A stretch of 64,000 nucleotides of DNA from Bolinopsis microptera (lineage: Eukaryota > Ctenophora > Tentaculata > Lobata > Bolinopsidae). Below the pieces are notes generated by a model that was not told where the DNA came from, made no database searches, and saw only the letters and a list, made by a program, of their open reading frames with translations. This document shows, piece by piece, positions 58,855 to 64,000 of the stretch (positions are counted from its first letter, which is position 1; each line of letters starts with the position of its first letter). The stretch is taken from positions 17,778,859-17,842,858 of the forward strand of contig NC_087081.1 of the NCBI RefSeq assembly GCF_026151205.1. The letters run 5' to 3'. Position numbers and translations under genes: made by a program.

Positions 58855-61800
58855 TAATTATCATAAACTTATACGACTCCCCTGAGCACTCTTCCTACAA
58901 GAAGAGATTGAAATCAAGCAAAAGTACATCCGATGACGATGCTTCAACTCTAGACAACTTACTTGACTTCACCATGAATAGTATTCAAAACGGTAGGAAG
59001 GTGATACTAGCAGGTGATTTCAATGCAAGGACTGCAACCTTGAACAACACCATCGAGGAAGATACTGAAGCATTATCTGCTGCAAACCCATTTAGCCAAC
59101 GCAGCCACCCCTGTCTCAATGATCGTTCTAGCAAGGACCAGATGGTTAATCCTAGAGGAAAGTTACTCCTTGACTTTCTGGCCTGTGCAAATCTAACCAT
59201 CCTAAACGGCAGCGTACTTGGCGATTCCTTAGGGGAATTCACATCGGTGAATTATGGCGGAGCTAGCGTTGTAGACTATGTTGCTGTAGGAGCTGACATA
59301 AAAGCGATCGTTAAGAGTTTTAGAGTCCTTGATTTGAACAAATTCTCCGATCACAAACCCTCTGTCACAACACTTAGCCTGAGACACAACATAACCCTTT
59401 CAGAAGAAATACTTCGTGACCTCGAGGACGCGCCCAGGAAGTACAAATGGCCATGTGAGGATAATGCTGAGCTCAAATTCTTGCTAGCTATGGGTGACCC
59501 TAGTATAAAGGAAAAGACAGAAACTCTGGCTACAAGTTCATGCAAAACCCCTCAAGACGTTCTTAACCTTAACAACCAAATTGTTGAGCTGTATCATCAG
59601 GTTGCTGAACAAGTGATGCCCCGAAAAAACGCCTCAAGTCGTCAGAAAGGGCCGAGACATAATAAATATGGTAGCACCAAAAAGAAGAGTCGAATAAAGC
59701 CAAAAATGGCATGGTTTGACAGTGAATGTATCCGTCTTAAGAGGACACTCAACATCCTAGCAAAAAAGTATGGAAGATCCCCATTGGACAAGCTCCTCAG
59801 GGACTCTTATTACGACACTCGGCGACAATATAGAAAGATGATCAGACATAAGCGATCAGAATTCTTTGAGAAGCTTTGCAAGGACATAGAAACAGGGAAC
59901 AACATCTGCTGGAAATCCTTCAAAGCTCTTAAAAATACAAAATCGCCTGCAACCAGTCTTGATGCCTTCGATATGATCAACTTTTGCAAGTTCTTCAGTG
60001 AACTTTACGGCAAAAAGAACATCAAAGACTCTAAGATCGCAGAGCTACAGTCAAAGATGCAGAAAAACAACATTTGTGACGACCTGACCAAGCTTTTGGA
60101 TCAAGATATAAAGATGGAAGAGCTGTGTGCTTGCATTAAGGCCACTAAAAAAGGAAAGGCAGTTTCCGAAGATCTAATTTCTAATGAATTCTTCAAAGCC
60201 TCAACACGATCCATGCTCAAAGCAGTCCTCAACCTCTTCAACCACTGCCTAAGCCTATCAATTTACCCATGGACTTCATCAGTAGTTACACCACTACACA
60301 AAAAAGGTGATATCTATGATCCAAACAACTACAGAGCCATCGCTGTAGCGAGCAATCTCGGAAAGCTCTTTGCAAGCATATTGCTGAAAAGATTGATATC
60401 ATTCCGTGATCAATGTGATCCTGATACAGCCAACCAACTAGGTTTCTGTAAAGACGCACAGACAGCAGACCACATTTTCACACTTTCAACCTGCGTGGAA
60501 AAGTATGTCACCAAGAAACGCCAAAGGCTATACACATGCTTTGTCGATTATGCCAAAGCGTTTGATTCCATCTGTCGTGAGGCACTCCTATACAAGTTGT
60601 GGAAAATGGGTATTCAAGGGAGATTCTTTGAGTGCATTAAGTTCATGTACTCAAACTCCTCAGCCAAAGTGAAGCTACTAGACAAGCTGTCACAGAAGAT
60701 CGACATATTATGTGGTACCGAGCAAGGACACCCCATGTCCCCTGAACTGTTTAAATGCTTTGTCCACCAGCTTTCACATGATCTCAACAACATCGAAGGA
60801 GTGAAAGTCCCTGTCCTAAATGATACAGATATAACTCATCTGCTATGGGCAGACGACCTTGTCCTTCTAGCCCTCAACAAACACAGTCTTCAACAAATGC
60901 TTGATGTCCTAAACAATTACTGCTCAGAATGGGGCCTGACAGTAAACATTGGAAAAACTTCAGTCCTTGTGTTTAACCCAACAGGAAGGCATCTGAAGGA
61001 AAGTCATGAGTTCAAACTGGGAGAACAACAGATCCCCTCCGGGAGAGAGTACTGTTACCTTGGCATTACATTTACTCTGAGCGGATCACTTAAGCTAACA
61101 CAACAAAAGCTGAGGCAAAAAGCATTAAGAAGTTATTTCTCTTTGAAAAGCTACATTGATACCCGCCACATCAGGAAATCTATACTGTTCAAGCTACATG
61201 ATACACTTATTGTACCTGTGGTGTCGTATGGTTGCCAAGTGTGGCTGCCAAGCACAGCTCTGTTCCGCAACTTCCCCACAAACACGAGCACCACACCAGA
61301 AACAGGAAACGTGTGTACACTCATTGCCAGGGACCCTCTAGAGAACTTTCATTTGTCTCTTTTGAAATGGACCTTAGGGGTGAGGAAGTCAACATCCAAT
61401 GCTGCGATATGGGGTGACACAGGCAGGCATCCACTAGGCATCACGCTATCAAAGCAAGTGTTTAACTACAAAGAAAGACTTGAACAAATGGTTGTAGACG
61501 GTCGTGACTGCTTTGCTAGACACGCTTTCGAAGAGCAGGCGACCCTAAACCTGAGCTGGTTCTCCACTCTCGAGCAGATGCAAGAAACCATCGAGGCATC
61601 AGAGAGAAACCAAGGATTAAGACCAAGCCAGATTAGAAAGAGTTTGCAAAAGTGGTTTATAAACTCATGGGAAACAGAAAGGACATCTAACAGAAAACTA
61701 TCATTCTACAACTTAGTGAAGAGAAAGTTTGCTCAAGAGACGTATCTAGCCCTTGATCTTAAACCTAACTGCTCAAAGAAGATCGCGCAATTCAGAAGCA

Positions 61801-62141
61801 GCTCCCACCGCTTTAACGTTGAAACTGGTCGCTACGGCAAAAAGCGGTTTAACATAAAACATCGGGCCTGCAGACATTGCTGCTCAAATGACGATGACTT
61901 GTTAGATCTTCTCTATGAGCTACCAGGGGCCTATCCAGTGATAGAAGATGAGCATCACATCCTCTACGAATGCCCCCTATACGAAGACCTACGCAAAAAC
62001 CTGCATCAACGAACGAGGGACCTGTTAGTAATGAGAGAAGAACCGGGAGAAATCTTCGACGACTCAACAACTATTAGAGACATTGGACGGTTTTTAAATA
62101 AGGTCGATGAACGGAGGTTCCCGAAGAAAAATACTGAATGA
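58827..62141 (+). CDS. inner LINE ORF2, second copy with complete RT
   Basis: The formal ATG (58827) lies in the bridge, so the first nine residues are not native. From 58855 the sequence repeats the endonuclease (missing its first ~120 residues) and continues through the whole RT: CFVDYAKAFDSI, GTEQGHPMSPELF, LLWADDLVLLA, then the C-terminal zinc-binding motif RACRHCCSND…DEHHILYECPLY. Skipping the duplication (56731-57094 plus 58855-62141) gives a continuous 1217-codon frame including the stop, so the parental element had an intact ORF2. Confidence 0.88.
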   Translation: MSSNWENNRLIIINLYDSPEHSSYKKRLKSSKSTSDDDASTLDNLLDFTMNSIQNGRKVILAGDFNARTATLNNTIEEDTEALSAANPFSQRSHPCLNDRSSKDQMVNPRGKLLLDFLACANLTILNGSVLGDSLGEFTSVNYGGASVVDYVAVGADIKAIVKSFRVLDLNKFSDHKPSVTTLSLRHNITLSEEILRDLEDAPRKYKWPCEDNAELKFLLAMGDPSIKEKTETLATSSCKTPQDVLNLNNQIVELYHQVAEQVMPRKNASSRQKGPRHNKYGSTKKKSRIKPKMAWFDSECIRLKRTLNILAKKYGRSPLDKLLRDSYYDTRRQYRKMIRHKRSEFFEKLCKDIETGNNICWKSFKALKNTKSPATSLDAFDMINFCKFFSELYGKKNIKDSKIAELQSKMQKNNICDDLTKLLDQDIKMEELCACIKATKKGKAVSEDLISNEFFKASTRSMLKAVLNLFNHCLSLSIYPWTSSVVTPLHKKGDIYDPNNYRAIAVASNLGKLFASILLKRLISFRDQCDPDTANQLGFCKDAQTADHIFTLSTCVEKYVTKKRQRLYTCFVDYAKAFDSICREALLYKLWKMGIQGRFFECIKFMYSNSSAKVKLLDKLSQKIDILCGTEQGHPMSPELFKCFVHQLSHDLNNIEGVKVPVLNDTDITHLLWADDLVLLALNKHSLQQMLDVLNNYCSEWGLTVNIGKTSVLVFNPTGRHLKESHEFKLGEQQIPSGREYCYLGITFTLSGSLKLTQQKLRQKALRSYFSLKSYIDTRHIRKSILFKLHDTLIVPVVSYGCQVWLPSTALFRNFPTNTSTTPETGNVCTLIARDPLENFHLSLLKWTLGVRKSTSNAAIWGDTGRHPLGITLSKQVFNYKERLEQMVVDGRDCFARHAFEEQATLNLSWFSTLEQMQETIEASERNQGLRPSQIRKSLQKWFINSWETERTSNRKLSFYNLVKRKFAQETYLALDLKPNCSKKIAQFRSSSHRFNVETGRYGKKRFNIKHRACRHCCSNDDDLLDLLYELPGAYPVIEDEHHILYECPLYEDLRKNLHQRTRDLLVMREEPGEIFDDSTTIRDIGRFLNKVDERRFPKKNTE

Positions 62142-62418
62142 ATGTCGTGTTTTGTATATTTTGATAAGTGTGTGGACATTGTATGATACTTTCTTTGTCA
62201 TTGTTGAGTGCTCTTGGCTGAGTTTTTTCTGCATACGACTGTGCTATCTGTGCTTTATTCTTTTACATGGCTATCTACTTTTACCACCTTGTTTGGTTAT
62301 TTGTTACATTGGGGTAGTTTTGAATATTAAACCTTCTATTCCTATATTGGTCAGACACGGCATCTGCCGTTTGACCCAATTTTGTTTAATTCCTGTTTAA
62401 TTCCTGTTTAATTCCTGC
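62142..62418 (+). other. inner LINE 3' UTR with terminal hairpin and repeat tail
   Basis: A near-perfect hairpin (62346-62380, ATTGG…ACGGCA-TC-TGCCGT…CCCAAT) is followed directly by three TTTAATTCCTG units to 62418. A 3' stem-loop plus short tandem tail is the RT recognition signal in L2/CR1-type LINEs such as UnaL2. Confidence 0.8.
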
Positions 62419-63310
62419 AGATGACACTAAAATTTGGAGGGAGATTCTTGGTTATCCTGACCATCACATAATCCAAAATGACATCAATAGATTATATGAT
62501 TGGTCAGTGAGAAATCGAATGAAGTTCCACCCACAAAAGTGCAAAGCCCTCTCTGTGTCCCTGCAAAGAAACGTGCTGGATAACTTGCCATTCAATGCCT
62601 TCTTTTATAAACTTTCTGGAAGTGATATTGACTTTGTGCCCTCTCAGTCAGATTTAGGAGTCGCAATAAACTCCAGGTTTAATTGGGGTGCACAATGTAA
62701 AGCGCTTGTTTCCAAAGCTACCTCTAGACTTGGACTACTTAAGAGAACATGTCATTTCACTACTGATAAAAGGCAGAAAAGATCCTTCTATTTATCGTTA
62801 ATTAGGTCTATATTTGAACATTGCTCTGTCATATGGTCCCCTCAATCTGCAACTCATCTTCAACAGTTTGTTGCTATCCAAAAGAGGGCTATTAAATGGA
62901 TCAATGGTGAACCTTACTCCAGTTATAATGACGATAAACTTGCTACAGAGCAAAAGAAACTAAATATTCTCCCTGTTAAACAGAAGTTTATTTATAACGA
63001 TCTTATGACCTTCTATAAAATAGTAAATAGCATAATTCCAGTTTCGCTCCCTACATATATAGTCCTATGCCGTCCAGAGGGCACCCGATACACTAGGCAC
63101 AATGCTCAAATAATTGATATGTCGGATACTTCAACTTACATGAGTACCACTGTGCCCTGCTCGGATGCCTTCCGAAATAGCTTTTTTCATAGATCTATGC
63201 TGAAATGGAATAGTCTACCAGTATGTATCCGGCAGTCAGAGCGGATTTCTACTTTTAAGGCCAAACTGATCAAGTACCTCTGGGCTGCCGATACAGTCTG
63301 GCCAGATTAG
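62419..63310 (+). pseudogene. outer LINE ORF2, 3' portion
   Basis: It begins with the RT catalytic DDTKIWREILGY and runs through MKFHPQKCKALSVSL, SDLGVAINSRFNWGAQCK and RSIFEHCSVIWSPQ to TAG at 63310, the expected C-terminal region of CR1/L2-group LINEs. It is separated from its 5' half by the 11-kb insertion and cannot be translated as a complete protein here. Confidence 0.88.
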
Positions 63311-63741
63311 CTCATCAGTCTTATGAGTCTCAGAAATTTGTTTTTGTTGGTTACAATTCTGTCCGTCCAATTTCCTATCTGCTTGTCCCTTCTTTTTACT
63401 TTATCAGTTGTGACGGAATTGTAATGAACAAAATCCTTATAATTATTTATGATATGTTTGATTTCTTGTTAATGTTTGTCATTCAAATTTGGTAGACGGC
63501 CCCAACGTTAATGTGGCTCTTGCTATGTGTTGGTTCAGCCGAATTAATTATTATATAATCAAGTTTATTTTTCTCGTTAGTTGTCATCCGGCCAAACATT
63601 AAGCAACTTATATTGCAGTACCATTTATCATTTAGTATATCAAAATATGTCATTGTAATTTTGCATGGCTGAAATGTAACGCTTGATTTATATATATAAT
63701 GATTAATTGAATTTTCAAATAAAAAAAAAAAATTGTTGCTG
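63311..63741 (+). other. outer LINE 3' UTR and A-rich tail
   Basis: Non-coding, AT-rich. It ends AATAAAAAAAAAAAA near 63718-63732, a likely polyadenylated tail, followed by TTGTTGCTG and the CACAGTG terminus. Confidence 0.65.
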
Positions 63742-64000
63742 CACAGTGGGCTACCATGCTAGCATAGGCCTAAAATCGACTTTCTTAAATTTCTTTGAAA
63801 ATAAGCTTTCCTTATTGTAAAACGCTAGCCCGATTTCATGCAAAAAACCGTAATTAAAAACTTTGCAAGATGCCAAAATGGCGTCGCGTGAAAAAATAGC
63901 ATTTTTCACTGTCAAGAAATTTTGCCTTTTTTAGCCAAAAATTGCCTAATATTTATTATTTTGGGCTAAAATGCTTGATCAAGGCAGTTTTTAATAATTG
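63742..64000. mobile_element. terminus of another CACAGTG element, runs off the window
   Basis: It starts CACAGTGGGCTACCATGC. It shares ordered blocks with the inverted right end of the 36009-43444 element (CACAGTGGGC, ATGCAAAAAACCG, ATTAAAAA, TTTTTCACTG). No ORF in the visible part. Confidence 0.7.

Larger units (their letters stand above)
51413..62418 (+). mobile_element. inner LINE nested in the outer LINE, 11 kb
   Basis: It inserted between TTTATGC and AGATGAC of the outer LINE; TGC at both edges is the only possible target duplication. Order: structured 5' region, a long ORF1 in two frames, ORF2 with an internal duplication, 3' hairpin, and a tail of three TTTAATTCCTG units. Same orientation as the host LINE. 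Confidence 0.87.

Overview
This window is eukaryotic, almost certainly a metazoan and probably a marine or other aquatic invertebrate; the phylum cannot be fixed from the sequence. The evidence is spliced exons with GT/AG junctions, three LINE retrotransposons, a Penelope-like element, TIR transposons and MITEs, and kilobase-scale minisatellites. I see no operons, ribosome binding sites, CRISPR arrays, rRNA or tRNA genes.

The one host gene I can support is a complete guanylate kinase (GUK1 family) on the minus strand. Its five short coding exons lie at 45184-45311, 35758-35845, 29792-29938, 12599-12736 and 5487-5609. Joined in phase they encode 207 residues with the P-loop, the GMP-binding residues and the lid. 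About 0.6 kb of coding sequence is spread over 40 kb because the introns are filled with repeats.

Layout. 1-4900 is low-fidelity, homopolymer-inflated sequence containing a fold-back (1-730 against 2950-3736) and a 300-base G tract; it is probably an assembly artefact. 5487-5609 is the last GUK1 exon. Intron 4 (5610-12598) holds a 17-bp minisatellite, a Penelope-like element flanked by a 13-bp target duplication (6439-8927), and a 22-bp minisatellite with a 726-bp higher-order repeat. Intron 3 (12737-29791) holds a TTAA MITE, a 13.1-kb 36-bp satellite array, hairpin-rich MITE-like elements and a 21-bp array touching the exon 3 donor. Intron 2 (29939-35757) holds six 54-bp copies of the exon 3 acceptor, 37-bp minisatellites and a 2.6-kb TIR transposon. 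Intron 1 (35846-45183) holds a 7.4-kb element with CACAGTG termini and a 5-bp target duplication, and inside it a nearly intact LINE.

Upstream of GUK1 lie a decayed retroelement (45925-46765) and a nested pair of LINEs. The outer LINE (about 46766-63732) is split inside its RT active-site codons by an 11-kb inner LINE (51413-62418). The inner LINE carries a 1695-bp internal duplication joined by a 58-bp out-of-place bridge. Another CACAGTG terminus begins at 63742 and runs off the window.

The two most interesting points are these. First, ORF1 of two different LINEs carries an AlkB-like 2OG-Fe(II) dioxygenase domain, in one case fused to an SGNH-hydrolase-like domain. Second, tandem repeats have duplicated GUK1 splice sites in exact 54-bp steps that keep the reading frame.
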